Assembly: GCF_964204645.1 (NCBI RefSeq)
Contig: NC_134029.1
Location: forward strand, 15,058,850-15,122,849
Source: Tubulanus polymorphus
Lineage: Eukaryota > Nemertea > Palaeonemertea > Tubulaniformes > Tubulanidae
DNA: 64,000 nucleotides
Direction of reading: 5' to 3'
The notes beneath the pieces are model-generated. The model was not told the origin of the DNA and did not search any database. It saw nothing but the letters and a program-made list of their open reading frames with translations. Below are positions 1-12,700 of this stretch, piece by piece. A program made the position numbers and the translations under genes. Every line of letters starts with the position of its first letter. Within the stretch, counting starts at the first letter, position 1.

Positions 1-68
1 GTCACGAAGGCACTTTTGATCAGTATAGGTACCCAGCAACCTCCGAATCAGCAATACAATGTGATCTT

Positions 69-1286
69 GTGTCATCAGGTTCAAGTAGTAGTAATAATTC
101 ACGATCGGAATGTCTTAATGATCAGAGTAATATGGAAACTATTTTGTCAAAGATATCTAGTCAGGAGTCAATGTCGGAGAATTTGTGTCACTCGTTTGAA
201 AGAGGACAGAACATTCCTGTCACCTCAAATGCCAGCAGTTTCCACCATCCAGTTGGGGATGGAATGTCCCATGAACAGGACAGAGGTCAAGTTGTCCTCA
301 CGTCTAAACCGAATATGCCAATCATCGAAAATGTTGGGATAGGAGATTCGAACTCCGATTGTCAACCAACTATTCACTGTCATGAACAACTTCCACTTAT
401 TACGACGACTTTAGGTAACACGCCAACCAACAACATAGGGTCTCTTTCTAGTCAGAATAATCCTATTGAACAAGAGGTTTATTCCCCGTCAATCATGGCA
501 ACTGTCGCTAACCGAGTGACAGGTAGCCATTCGGGGACACCGTTAAGTATTTTGATCGACATGGGCGCCGAAATATTTGTATTATCGAACGATTATTTTA
601 CGACTCATCCTCAGATATCAAATGGCCCTTTGCAGGTCGGTCAATTCCAATCTGCCCGTGGGGTAGATGGAACTAAATTTGACCTGAGAGGAGTTATTTC
701 TGTGGATTTTGTGTTAGGCAATTTGGAAATTACGCACTCTATGTACGTGGTAGACGGTATCACGTCCGATGTAATTCTTGGAGCTGATTTCTTAGAACAA
801 AACCAGGCAGTTATCGATTATGCTAAAAAGGCTCTCTTGTTGCCAGGCGCCGACATAATTTACTTTAGTAATGATGTCATTTTGCGGAAATCTTCGTCGG
901 TTAAAGTCACGCGTATGACTGTTATTCCCCCTTCATGCGATGTCACCGTAGACCGTAAGTGGTTAATTGACAAGTCTCAGTCATCGATTGCAGCCTTTGA
1001 GCCTGTACATTATTCGAGAATGCGTGATCTCATGAGCGCAAGGTCAGTTGTTAGCGTCATGCCATCAAGGCATAGGCTTCGAGTCACGAACCCTACGTCA
1101 CGACACGTCACCCTCTTTGAAGATACGTGTCGTAGTGATTCGTGGACAGATGGGTGGTCACTTGACCGATCACTCAAAACAGAGGCGAAGTCAGGACAGC
1201 TTCCTCGGCCACCGGAGGTGTCTATCACACATGTGGAAGACCCTCAGACGTCAGACGAAATTTGTAAGTATAATCGAATTATTTAG
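69..1286 (+). CDS. Ty3/gypsy gag-protease fragment (retropepsin)
   Basis: An open frame of 405 codons. Residues 1-150 are low-complexity and Ser/Asn-rich with no recognised domain. Residues about 150-260 form a retropepsin-like aspartic protease. The active-site motif ILIDMGAEIF places the catalytic Asp at residue 164; the usual Thr after it is Met. The downstream motif VILGADFLEQN (residues 235-245) is the conserved second hallmark of Ty3/gypsy proteases. In this family the protease matures Gag-Pol inside cytoplasmic particles. The frame stops at 1286 and no reverse transcriptase follows, so pol appears deleted. The start codon is uncertain because the upstream part lies outside the window. 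DMGA in place of DTGA may impair catalysis. Confidence 0.75.
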   Translation: MSSGSSSSNNSRSECLNDQSNMETILSKISSQESMSENLCHSFERGQNIPVTSNASSFHHPVGDGMSHEQDRGQVVLTSKPNMPIIENVGIGDSNSDCQPTIHCHEQLPLITTTLGNTPTNNIGSLSSQNNPIEQEVYSPSIMATVANRVTGSHSGTPLSILIDMGAEIFVLSNDYFTTHPQISNGPLQVGQFQSARGVDGTKFDLRGVISVDFVLGNLEITHSMYVVDGITSDVILGADFLEQNQAVIDYAKKALLLPGADIIYFSNDVILRKSSSVKVTRMTVIPPSCDVTVDRKWLIDKSQSSIAAFEPVHYSRMRDLMSARSVVSVMPSRHRLRVTNPTSRHVTLFEDTCRSDSWTDGWSLDRSLKTEAKSGQLPRPPEVSITHVEDPQTSDEICKYNRII

Positions 1287-2714
1287 AGTTTGGATCAAGA
1301 TGCATACGTCCTATTGAAAATTATGAATTGTATACGGTAAGCGTCTCTTCAGTAAGTTATCGAAATATAATTACATAAGTGTTGTGAAACTGAAGTATAT
1401 ATAACGCATTGTTGCCAATGAGTTAACTCCTGATCTGGGTTTAATCTAATATAGGAGATAAAGACAACCATAAATAAAAGTGAATAATAGCTTGATTGTC
1501 GTGATATTGGTTTTTTTTTGCTGAAATATCACTAGTCTCTAGGATTTATTTTCTGTAGTCTGAATGGATGTCATTGCTTGTCAGTTAGAAAAGAAAGAGT
1601 TATGAAATATTTATATAATCTCTGTGTTTTTATTTGATTGTAAGGTACCCTTATCGGATTTGTGAAGATGAGACCGTCGGGATATGACAGCACTACGATG
1701 GAAGAATGTCTTCTTCTGTCAACCGCAATAGATGTTGACGGGTACCCCCTGATAGTGACCATATGGAGATGGGGACTTGTTGGGAGGTATCATGAAACTC
1801 TATTCGATGCAACTGATAGTTTGAAAAACCAGCAACTGGTATGCTCTGGCCGAGATGGGTGATATTAATTCACCGATTCGTCAATTAACGAGGAAAAAGG
1901 AACAACTATATACAGCCTACAACAACGATCTAGGGCGTTGCCGTTTCAACGGGATGGAATCATGCTCGATGATAAGTCATGCGATTCTGGCCATTGTTAG
2001 TGGTGTTTGTCACTCTCGAAGGCCTGTTATATACTCACAAACTTAAGTGATGAAGGGTGGACAAAGACACCTGGCCAATGCGATACGAAATGTGAAGAAA
2101 AGTGATAATTTCCGTAGACATTTTAGCGGAGTAAAGCCGAGTGTGTTCAAGATGGCTCCCGTGTAGTTACATTAACATTCGATGGAATGTCGTTCGCTCA
2201 AGCCGTAAGATGCGAATACATTACTGTTCCGTTTCTATATTAACTGTGGAGAAAAGACTCCGATATAGTAACCGTAGTACTATAGCGTCTATGAATAACG
2301 AGCAAGTATCAGCTGAACATCAATGCGTTTTGCCGTACTATCGACGTTGCAGTACGCGCTTCGAGGAACTGCGGTGGATGACGTCATTCGTCCGTCCATG
2401 ACGTACTTTGTTGTGTCTGGTAGCTGTTGCGTCACTTCGCGGTAAATTCTAAACTCAAACTGTGAACTGTTTTGTGCTTAACTTTCGACTGTTTAGTGTG
2501 CGGGGACAGCGGTCTCGAATGAACTTTTTTCCGATTGGGTATCCAGAACTTTAAATACGATTTTATGATAAACTATATCACGAACTTAATGCGTTGTAGT
2601 GTCGAACTCTTAAGAAATAGTTACTCGTTATAATGAATTGTTTACTAATGTTCTTTTTCAGGATTTGTTCTAGAGGTATCAGCGGGATATTCACGGGTTG
2701 GTTTAAATTCAAAA
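1287..2714. other. No recognised gene; probable decayed interior of the gypsy element
   Basis: About 1.4 kb between the protease frame and the polypurine-like stretch. Only short frames occur, and none shows reverse transcriptase, RNase H or integrase motifs. I see no convincing splice structure. Confidence 0.4.
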
Positions 2715-2745
2715 TCTCGGGACGAAATTTAAACTGGATAGGGAG

Positions 2746-3962
2746 TGTTGATCCACAGCTAGATTTTCGTAGTAACTGAAAAATGTTTCGTAGTATTTAG
2801 AAATGTTCTTAATGTTGTTTCCGTATGCGTGGGGGTTACGTTAAAGCCGTCAGACAAGAACGTACTAGTAGTAAGAATTACGAAAGTTCTTGTTTGATGC
2901 TTTCATCTACCAACGCAAACCATAAATCAGTCTATAAACAACAATTCTTTCTCGGTTCTTCTGCTGTGAGATCTGGCAAACATTCAGAAAATCTTTATAT
3001 AAAACTTTTAAATAGTTGGAACCATATTTGGTTGGGTCGGAACAATGGAGTGTATTTATAATGAGGCTCGTGAAGGGATCACGCTGATACTTGATGATAT
3101 TCCCGGCTACTTTCCGTAAAAGGAAAAACCGGAAGTTTAGGAAGATGTGGTTGTTTTGCTTATCCTGTATTAAAATAGAATTAGTTAAATTGTAGATAAA
3201 ATAATTAGTATAAGTATTTCAAATAATTTAAGAATTGATAATCAATCACAATGTACTCCGAATCGTAGTTAATTATAATAATTAAAAAAGAAACAATGAA
3301 TTTGTACTGTAATTATAAAAGAAAACAAAGTTTTGAAAAGATATTTAATTTGAGTAATCTAGATGTTGTTTAAGAACAAATTGTTAATAACCGCTAATGT
3401 TTTAGAAAAATTAATTTGTGTTAAATGTTAAAACTAGCTGTCTGAAGTTTCTGTTGTCTGTATGCGCTCGTTGGTAATTCACAGACAATAGCTGCTCTCT
3501 CAACAACGACTAGCAAGGAGTGAGTAAATCACAACGCGTCATGACAGGAGGGTTGGAAGGAAAAAGTTAGTTTAGCAAATCAGTTTTGAAAATAATTTTA
3601 GATCAGCGAATCATTAAGGCCAAATTCTATATGACCAAAACAGTCATGACAGTAAGGTTGCTGCTCCTTGCCAAAAGTCGAGTGGGAGAGTCGGTATTTT
3701 AAGAATGCCGATTCTTTCTATAAAAGGGACCCGCATCTTGAGAGAGCAGTCAATCGGGAGAATCTGTATCTTAGTAAGACGAGTGTCGACAGCAGGACAG
3801 GAGAAGCTTCGGAACGATAGGGATTCATATAATAGGGATTAGGAAAATCATTCTCAGGTTCAAGGTAAATAAAATATATTATCTTCAATATTATCATCCG
3901 GTATTTCAGTTTATTCATTCGGATTTGTGCACGGACACGTTCTCTCGCCAGGGCCTTACTCA
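2746..3962 (+). repeat. Probable 3' LTR of the Ty3/gypsy element
   Basis: A purine-rich stretch ending in GGATAGGGAG directly precedes TGTTGATCC at 2746, as expected for a polypurine tract and the TG start of an LTR. A promoter-like TATA box, TATAAAAGG, lies at 3719-3727 and a polyadenylation signal AATAAA at 3868-3873, spaced as in a U3-R-U5 arrangement. The end at 3962 (CA) is a guess, since no second LTR copy is in the window to confirm the limits. Confidence 0.45.
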
Positions 3963-6900
3963 AGTATTTTAATAGATAACGATTAAAGAGAGGATTGTGA
4001 CCGGTGTATCAATATGCACTACGTAAATCTTTTATAGTTTGTTAAATTTGCTGGATGGTATTTCGCGAAAGAATGATTTATTAGTCTAGGTAAGCCACTC
4101 GGTTATCAGTGTAACGATAGTTGAAAGCGCTCACTGCCTGTATATACCTAACAAATAACTGTGGTGTTTATGTGGTTTTAAGAAATAAATGAGTATCGCG
4201 AGTTAGTATAGAATATGTTTATTGTGCAAAGGTTAGATTGGGCGCTCAGTGGTGAATCTTACCGGAGGGGGTTTGAATAGAGTAGTTTATATGAGATGAA
4301 TTAAGGTGGACCAGGGACCTGGATGAAGAGTAAGGGATGCTCTAGGATTGGTCCGGAATAAAACGGGGATTATAGCCCGAAGGATTAATTCTGAAGATCC
4401 TTTGAAACAGTATAATGTTTAGTGGCTAGCCTCTGGGAAAGATTGGATATATATGTTGGACATTATTAGGGTCGAATATCAAGAAATACCAAATGGGTGA
4501 TTCGTCGGCCGGTTCCCTATTTATCCATTGATTTTATTTTACTCCGGTAAGGCGTGACATGGGGGATGATACGGAAATGAGAAATGTCACGATACAGCTA
4601 TTTGTTAGGTATGCTGAAATGGCCATTCAGGGGATTGGTTTTTTAGAAGTAAAGGGTTGCTCATTGCGTAATACAATAAGTATGATAAGTATTATTCGGT
4701 AGATTGGGTATCTTAACTGAATGGTCGTAGATTGCGGGGATGTGTGAGCGCTATGTTTTTTTTCCGAACTTTCAGTCCGTCTTGACCGGTTTATATACAG
4801 GATGATGCGTCGGCCGTTTTACATGTGGGGTCATATCCCCTGATTTGCGGGAAGGAATTAGAACAATTCGAATATCAGATGTGGGTGGTTTGGAAGACCA
4901 TAGGCCCAGGAGTTAAAGTTTATTTTTGAGAATCGGCTGTTTGAATGGCACTGAATGAGTAGTGTCCAGAGGAATTTTCCCTAACTTTTGGGTGATGCAT
5001 CTTAATGAGTTTTGTGGTCACTTTATGACATCCTTCCATAAATATATGGTGGCCTGCCTGTCTATTTCAACGGTTCCAAGCCGCAAATAGCAGTTCATAT
5101 TATCCCTGCCTAGACTACGGATAAATGTGCTTTCTGAGGCAATGGGTGGGGACTAGCAGCTGACATCTCGGCGATTCGGATGTATCTGATCAGTATATCC
5201 ATTTTTGCATAAATTTCGGCTCATCTTTATAAAATGCACTTAGAATTATTATGAAATTATTCATTAATTGTTGAAGCTGTCTGTTGCCAACAGGTGCTGG
5301 GCACACGATAATCAACTAAATGATGTATCTGGCATCTGTATTAATTTACGTCGTTGATTGGGGTCGGGACAGGTTTGACAAATCATCTGATATCGGTTAA
5401 GGTAACGGCTGATAGTTTGGACAGTGGGAAATTGACATGTTTGCAATGGTAATTTTAAAGACAAATTAGGCTGCACACACTGATTATTTTTTTTTGGTAA
5501 AGATAACGAGAACGAGAAGAGTCAGAAAGTTGAAGTGGTTGGTCATATATTGTTAAATTATTAGACTATATAAATGTGGATATAGAGAAATGGGTGATTG
5601 TCTATGAAAGCTATTTGGGAAGTTGTGTTTGATATGTTTTTTTTTTGCATGACTACAATTGTATAGGCTTGTTCTCATTAAATGTAAGATCAATATACAG
5701 ATGTACATGTCTCATAATTGTTATATATTACTGATGAAAAGAGTCTCATATTTGATATTTTTAGATGATTGCTTTCCCTTAGATAAAGTTCGTGTGTTAA
5801 GTTTATAAGTATTTAGAAATTTTTTTTTGGCTTACCGTAAAATTCTATGGGGTCCATGTAGGTCTCGTTGATGAATAAGATGAACTGATGATGAGTGGGG
5901 TGTGTTGCTTAGTTTAGGTAGAAGTTATGCGGGATGGGATAATAGGGGAAAGGGTCAGAAATTGTGATTTATGGCTACTTTACAGGTGTTGTAAAATGAT
6001 GTACGGAATGGTGGTTGTGTATCATTAGTCTTGATGTTCTGAAGGTTTTGTGTAATTTTCATTACCCTGCGGCTGGCTTTAAGTTGTAAGAGATGTTGCT
6101 TATAAATGATGTTCTGAAGCCTGTGCACTTTTGAAAAGATTTTTTTTGTGGGGAAACTACAATAGGGTCTTGTGACTTTTTGGCGATTGGGGACCAATCG
6201 TCTGGGGAGGAGGATAGTATTGGGGTGATAAATTAGTAGTTTGCATAGAGGGAGGGAAGCCAGAGTTCAGGGCAGTGGCTGAAGTTAGTAAACAACCTAC
6301 GTAGATGCTTACGTCGCACACAAGACACTGAATAGAAGATAGGTGAAAGTGACGTGAGTATCTGCGTAGGGTTGCTGGTTATAGCGGCAGCCTTGAGCTC
6401 TGGTATGGCTAGGAAGTAAACAAGTAATAAACTCGTGACGTATAACATATGTAGAAGTATACGTCACGAGTAACATGAAATAAGATAAAAAGGGAGGGTC
6501 AGCACAGTAAGGGAGAGAGAGATGCTAGAGTGGCGGAGAAGCCTAAAAATACGAGCTGTAGGAAGAAATAAGAATTGTGCGGGAAAATAAAGAAAGAACG
6601 TAGACCCACGAGAAGAGTTGTTATTATTCCGGAGTCAGAGGGATATCACTTATCGGATTTAATCGGAACCAACAACGACAACACGAGGGGAGAACGCAAC
6701 GTGGCCCCCACAACAATTGGTTGAGAAACTCAACCCCACAACATTGTTGGAGAACCGAAGGCAACTCCACAACAATATCACGAAATGTGAGATAGATATT
6801 GTTCCTGTATATGTCTAGTTGAGAACGCGATCTGATGATTCACTCGTCACTGTTAAACGGTTTGATATATGTGTCTATTTATACTATTCTATTACACAAT

Positions 6901-7052
6901 ATATGGATTGTTCTAGAACAATCCATATGACTCACTAGCAACGTTATTTCATCATTATTTTTGTAATACCAGCTGTTACACGAGGAGTCGCGCAATCTAA
7001 TAAACGTTTCTATTCACTAAAAAAAATCAATAATAAAGGCAACATATCTTAC
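3963..7052. other. Unassigned, non-coding by inspection
   Basis: No frame longer than about 80 codons and no recognisable protein motif on either strand. A stretch around 6660-6790 has repeated CAACAAC/CCACAACA-type words, and a perfect palindrome lies at 6901-6928. Confidence 0.4.
6901..6928. repeat. Perfect 28-bp palindrome containing TTCTAGAA
   Basis: The left half is ATATGGATTGTTCT and the right half is its exact reverse complement, with no spacer. The centre, TTCTAGAA, matches the tail-to-tail nTTCnnGAAn arrangement of heat-shock elements. A regulatory role is only a possibility. Confidence 0.7.
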
Positions 7053-7402
7053 TCACGCTTTACTAACACTTTTAATGTTTAAAAATCTAACTCATACAAA
7101 TACAAATATTGAAATATGTTTAAAATATATCTATATATCTATTCTATAAGAATATTAAATCAATTTTTATGATTTCAGGTTTATTTTCCTTTTCGATTTA
7201 CAGTTTGAAACAGTTGTTAGAATTCTATGATAGCTGTAAAATTAGATACACAGAAATAAAAGAAAATATAAATTATATTTCAGATAGATTGAATAATATT
7301 AAGTGTTGTGAAATATGCAATAAAAGATATAAAAATGAAAAATCATTAAGAAATAATAGATATATTCATGAATTAGATGAGAAATTATATGAATCAAAAT
7401 AA
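7053..7402 (+). pseudogene. Polinton-like fragment with a C2H2-type finger
   Basis: The 45 bases at about 7053-7098 are nearly the reverse complement of 53535-53580 inside Polinton copy C, which ties this segment to the Polinton family. The frame at 7169-7402 (77 codons, Lys/Asn/Ile-rich) holds one C2H2-like finger, with CEICNKRY followed by a His pair partly degraded to N-R-Y-I-H. Composition matches the AT-rich Polinton genes rather than the flanks. It is a short, probably inactive remnant. Confidence 0.5.
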
Positions 7403-7721
7403 GAAATCGACTGTTAAATTGGGTTGAAAATATAAAATATATTCGCTGAAATGTATGAAAATGAGTAAATCATATTTATGTTAAAAAAGGGGGTTGAGGT
7501 AATGTATCAAATACGTATTAAATACGTATTAATGTATTAAATACATATTATGCTTTATTTCTGAAATTGAAGTCACAGAAGTAATTTATTTTTTGATTTA
7601 TTCATATATGATATTGTAATTCTTTACATTTGACAAGGGTAATAGAAGTTGATACTAAGTTAGTTGGTTTATTGTTTTTCTAATATTATTTCAGTCAAAT
7701 GTAAAGTAATTTAATATTAAT

Positions 7722-7820
7722 AAGAAATATTAGAAAAACATAAGAAAAACAATACAATTGAATAAGCAACACTAACTTATTCAATTGTACTGTTTTTCTT
7801 ATGTTTTGCTAATATTTCTT
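7722..7820. repeat. Long imperfect inverted repeat (hairpin)
   Basis: An arm of about 45 bases (AAGAAATATTAGAAAAACAT and on through AATTGAATAAG) is followed after about 8 bases by its near reverse complement. It could be a fold-back MITE relic. Confidence 0.6.
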
Positions 7821-7840
7821 GCATCTATCACTTTATTATG

Positions 7841-7886
7841 CGTGTGTGTGTGTGTGTGTGCGTGCGTGCGTGCGTGTGTGCGTGAG
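7841..7886. repeat. (GT)n / (GTGC)n microsatellite
   Basis: An uninterrupted GT run turns into GTGC and GTGT variants. Confidence 0.9.
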
Positions 7887-10240
7887 TAATTTTGCAAATT
7901 TATTTTTCGATTCGAAATGTCTTATCTTTGTCTGTGGTCTCTCATAAGCACATCAATAGTTCCAGCTTTGGCATGCATAGTCAAAGGGGGGGGTTCAACT
8001 AATTAGACAGTTATTCTCATTGACGGAACTATTGAAATTTTTAGATGCTCCCTTAGGAAGTTGCCCTCTTCACGGAAAAAGTGCTCTTTTTCTTGAACTA
8101 CCGCTCAAGAGAGCTGGCCAGATCTCTTGCACCTCAACTTTCGTCTCATCAAGCGCTTAAAATCCTATGGTCGCAACCATTCGTATTTCGTATCAAATGA
8201 CCTTCTGTGCTTCCCTCTTTTTTATATATGTGATTAAATTTTTGTAAAATATTCAATCCAAACAATTCAAAGAGGATATTTTCCACAACGGATACATTAA
8301 GTCGTTAATTACCATTACGAATATTTATCTATCTTCTTTGTTATCTTTTAGAGAAATACACCGGAATCCATCATGATGCTTCTGAATCTAGCAAGAATTC
8401 TGTTTGTTTTGGACCTGCAGAATCAATCTTACTCAGTTGTCGCATACCCGAGAAAACCCGATATCGTTTCTTTCTTTCGTGCCCAAAAATCTTTTGTGCG
8501 TTTCTGATATTGGTGTACAAAACTACTTATACTACCAGGCCGACCACCATCGTCGTCAGGCCCCGAGGCTTTTCTCTCACTGAGATCTTCGAGTTATCGT
8601 AGTCACTACATTCAAACCGCGTTACAACCAAGTTATGTGGGCTTAATAAAAACTTTGTTGTATCCGATACTTCGTTATAGAGGTTGAAGAAAAAAATACA
8701 TCGTAGCTTCTTAACTAAAATGCTTAGTCAAAACGAGTGTTTCCATAACTCAAAACAGTTCTGCAGAGGTACCGTGACTTTTATGCGGGACCATTCAAAA
8801 GATCTCGTGCAACGTAGATATCACTGAACACGCTAAGAAACGACCAACACAGCTTAAGTTGAATAAACCAAAAGGAAACTAATTTAGACTAACAAATCAC
8901 TTCAGTCTTTTATCTATTCGATCAGCCGCTCCGAGCCTTCAAATTAACATTCTGCATACATCCACTTTTTCGTTCATTTGTCAACTTCTTTTGAGCATTT
9001 TGACTGCAGTGGCCAAATCAATCTGCATGGGTTTGTGAGGCGCCGTTGAAAAAGATATGAACGGATAAGGTGTATGCTATGTATTGTTACTACGTTTTCA
9101 GCGGTTCAGTATATAAACAACGCTTGGTACTATTAAACACGGGCTCGATTGATCAATATATTCTGCTGCGGCCTCGTGGAATTAGGTTGTAACCCATGAA
9201 AATTGCTCTTGGGACAAAAATTTTACTTCGTCCGATATTTCGTTGTAGACGATTTTGACTGTAGCAATCAGCATTTGGCAGTTTTGCTCTCTCTCGACCC
9301 AAGACCAAATATCGTGTTCAACTCCAGAGAACGGTTCTCCAATTTGTTCTTCAAAAACAGACCCTTGTTTCTGTGCCGACAGTCTCTTAGCTCCTGTGCT
9401 AGAAATTTCATATTCAGTGACACGATCTTCCTACGGACCATTTAATGCACTTTGTATTGAATCGTCGGCCATTTATCAACGTTGAAAAAGAAAATCTATA
9501 CCATACTGATTGACGAAACAACATGATCCTGAGTCATCTGAAATATTCAAACCCATATTTTTAGCAACTGAAAGAGATTTTTTCGAGATGTCTCATAAAA
9601 TTCCTTTGCAGCAACGATATTCCATTTACGTCTGAACGTCGATATGTTGGCTCCGGAAACACGTAATCACCGTTGTATTAAACTTTATGTACACATAATG
9701 AGGAATGAAGACGATATTTGTAAATATTCAAAAGAATTTCAATGGGGCTTTGTGTCGAAAGTACAAAACCCTAATTCTACAGAATTTCCATTATCCTCTT
9801 CCCCACAAATACGTGCGTATGTAACCGGTGTTTGCCTTGCCCTATTTTATGTATTCCATCAATACGGGTTGTCGAGCTATCCGGGAAAATCATAATACGA
9901 TTATTAGATACAGCGCCACCGTCTGATTTCCGGGAAAATCATAATACGATTATTAGATACAGCGCCACCGTCTGATTTCTGTTTCCATTCAAAGGTGACC
10001 TTATTTCTTTGTCTAGTTCGGGTTATATTTGCTGGATATTGACAAGGCATTTCCGATATTTAGATATTAAGAATATCGGATTATCGACTGCAATGTCCAT
10101 ATTAACCACATTTTTTTCCTAATCGGAAATTTTTTAAAGGTTTACATTCATTAAATGACCCTTGTTCCGTTGGAAGGTAAAATAATTCAATTGCACACAC
10201 TAAATTTGAATTATTAAAAGATAAACAGCATTTTTATGTG
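7887..10240. other. Unassigned; includes a 49-bp tandem duplication
   Basis: No supported gene. Frames here are short and lack domain motifs. At 9881-9978 a 49-base unit starting CCGGGAAAATCATAATACGA occurs twice head to tail with almost no differences, indicating a recent local duplication. Confidence 0.5.
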
Positions 10241-10247
10241 TATAAAA
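10241..10247 (+). promoter_or_regulatory. Candidate TATA box of the host gene
   Basis: TATAAAA lies 57 bases before the ATG of the signal-peptide exon. The spacing is short but workable for a compact 5' UTR. Confidence 0.35.
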
Positions 10248-10303
10248 CTGGATTAATGTGGAAAATCTAGCTAAACGTTTGCTATCTTTATCTTAAAAGA
10301 ACG

Positions 10304-10380
10304 ATGGATCAACTTAAAACGTATGCCGTTATTTTTGTGGCATGTCAATGTTTATATTCAACAGCCAATGTCTTAAGCGG
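10304..10380 (+). CDS. Host gene exon 1: signal peptide
   Basis: The ATG opens 25 codons plus two bases, ending exactly at a GTGAGT splice donor at 10381. The peptide begins MDQLKTYAVIFVACQCLY and continues STANVLSG: a short charged start, a hydrophobic core and a small-residue region, which is a typical cleavable secretion signal. The exon ends in phase 2 (GG), and the candidate exon at 47839 supplies the missing base and stays in frame. Many animal secreted proteins with EGF-like or EMI-type modules have a separate signal-peptide exon like this. The frame is too short for ordinary gene-length filters. No further exon is confirmed in the window. Confidence 0.6.
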
Positions 10381-10463
10381 GTGAGTACAAAAGCTTATTG
10401 TTCTTCGTTACATTTGATTAATACGGAATCATCGTCTACCATTTATTTCACATCCTCCTAACG

Positions 10464-11348
10464 TTATAATTTCATACGGACTTGTAAATCTAAGCAATTT
10501 TTTGACTTTCCTTTCTTAGTGTGTTTACGCGACAACCAAACTTTCTGACCGACTTGGTAATCTGCTGTCGAGGCATGATTATCATGGAGTTCGTTGGTAC
10601 ATACCGGTAACTGGTGCTTTACAGTTTGCCGAGTAGCGATTTCTTTGACCACCCTCAAATGCCTTCGTTTGCGTGAAACGTGTTCCTGTACAGTTTTAGC
10701 AAAATCCTCTTTTGGAATTAGAAATGTATCAATAGGTAGTGACATATCCGTTCCGAATAAGAGAAGAAATGGAGAAAAGCCAGTCGTGTGAGACGATGAG
10801 GAGGCGCGTAAAGCCACGAAGACACTGGGTAGTATATCGGGCCATTCAATCTGTTCCTTGCTAATATAGGAACGAAAAATTTGGGCAATTGACCTATTAG
10901 TGCGCTCACAGAATGCATTTGTAGAATGCATTTGTATGGGGGTGGTAGGCAGGTGTGTAGTATCTTTTTACCTGAAACATTTCACAGATAGATAAGACCA
11001 GTTTAGCGAGAAAACACTTTCCAAGATCTGAAACAAGCGACCTCAGAGCACCGTATCGGGCAAAAATTTCATTATATAAAACCTTTGCCATTTTCGACGC
11101 CTCTTGCGATTTTAATGCAAAGGCCAAAAGTCAAAATGCCAACGCCCGAATGTGTCCTCAATGGGCAGACTTGTCAGGCAAGGGGGTTTCGCATGTGGAT
11201 TAACCTTCAATTGCTGACAAGACACGTAAGACTTCACATATTGGACCTTCCCGATACATATTCCGCCGAAAATATTTGGCATGGATAGCGTCATACGTTT
11301 TTGGATACCCGCGCGGCCTGCCCCAGCACGATCATGATAAGCTACCAA
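10464..11348 (-). pseudogene. Ty3/gypsy integrase remnant
   Basis: On the minus strand the segment reads from a damaged zinc-binding region (SYVSCQQLKV, first Cys of the pair lost) through the catalytic core. The first Asp is in FGRWHFDFWPLH, the second in LVSDLGKCFLA, and the Glu in NAFCERTNRS. The C-terminal part reads FSPFLLLFGTDMSLPIDTFL and then VGQKVWLSRKHTKKGKS, which is typical of gypsy integrase tails. At least two frameshifts and a short duplication (NAF encoded twice near 10920) break it. Integrase would insert the retroelement cDNA. This copy lies only about 80 bases downstream of the host exon 1 donor, hence inside the intron. Confidence 0.8.
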
Positions 11349-12700
11349 GTAACTTGAATATCGATGAACAGAACTAGTAACGGATTGACTAGCATCCTTA
11401 TTATTAGCAATAGCATTCCGAAGATCAGTTGGTGATAGTTAGTAGTAGGTATTTCCCTCTCTTGAAGATCTGCTGGTGACTGACTGGAAATAGCTTTGTG
11501 ACATAATCGTATGGTATAATAATAGTAACATGTAACATCCGACTTCAGACGAGTGTCTAAGCAATGACACGACACAAATACAGTTACCAATGTCAACCAA
11601 CAGGAAAAAACTGATCATCATCCAAAAAAGTGGTCAGTAGTAGTAGATATAGAATAACCATAGCAACTGAGTGAATATAACACCACCAGCATAATTTAAC
11701 TGTATCAACATATATCAATATATGTCTCAATTAATTCACGTTATATTATACTATGGATAAAATCATACCGTACTGTACACTCATCTCATATATGTTTCGG
11801 ACTAGATATAAAAATAGATTATTTGCACGTAGCTAATTGTTCTTCGTGAAATATCGCCTGCACTTTATTTCGTTGACAAGTACTGATCGTATCATATGTA
11901 CTATACACATTAACCATTGTCGTGTTCCGATCTCCGAACTGTTCAGGAAAAGTGAAACCAATGAATAAAAAAAAACTAAGTAAAACAGCTGATTCAAATC
12001 TTGAAGGAACAGTAACGCGAACACGTATATGAAGTGAATATATACGTACGATTAATGGGCATTCAATTCATCGCTGATATCCATATCATGTCCTGACTTG
12101 AGAAAACCTACTGTAACTATTCAGTTTCGAGGAAATTGATTTTAAACGAGAAGCGTACTGATTCTGTGTGCAAGAGGTGTTGCATGCCAAGGCAGCCATG
12201 AAGGGAAGCCAAAATGCCCAAATGAAACATAGTATTCTAAAGCTCCGTGGTCGTTGAAGCGTGTTGATATGGCACTAACGGCCGCAGGTATAATTTTTTT
12301 GAGCACAGTTTCGGTGGGAGGCCTTTCATTTTCCAAGACGACATGATATATTCCTCATACATGTTCAAGACTTTCTCCGTAATCACTTCACACCAATCTC
12401 GTTTTGATGCCCGGTACCATGGACTGTCACGATACTATTTGACGGATAGCACATTATTTTTAGAACTTGGTAGCAACAACCGTTTTCCCGTAGGGCGTGG
12501 ACATAATGCTCGACGATTACCCGTCCGAACAGCCTCTTCGATAGCAACATCACTTGAACCTGAACTAGTCTTAACATTTCCTCAATTGTATGATCATGGT
12601 GAGTTTTCGATCGAGTGGAACGATGTACACTATTTAAATTCTCAGTATGTAATGAGCCTTCATTAGATATCTGATTATCAAATTCCTGTAAGTGATCATT
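11349..12700. other. Unassigned intronic sequence, probably retroelement debris
   Basis: Only short minus-strand frames (for example 12142-12336) with no recognised motif. They could be diverged 5' gypsy regions, but nothing in them proves that. Confidence 0.35.

Noticed and set aside
3718-3963. Minus-strand frame of 81 codons
   Set aside because: Lies across the probable LTR promoter and polyadenylation region, with no domain.
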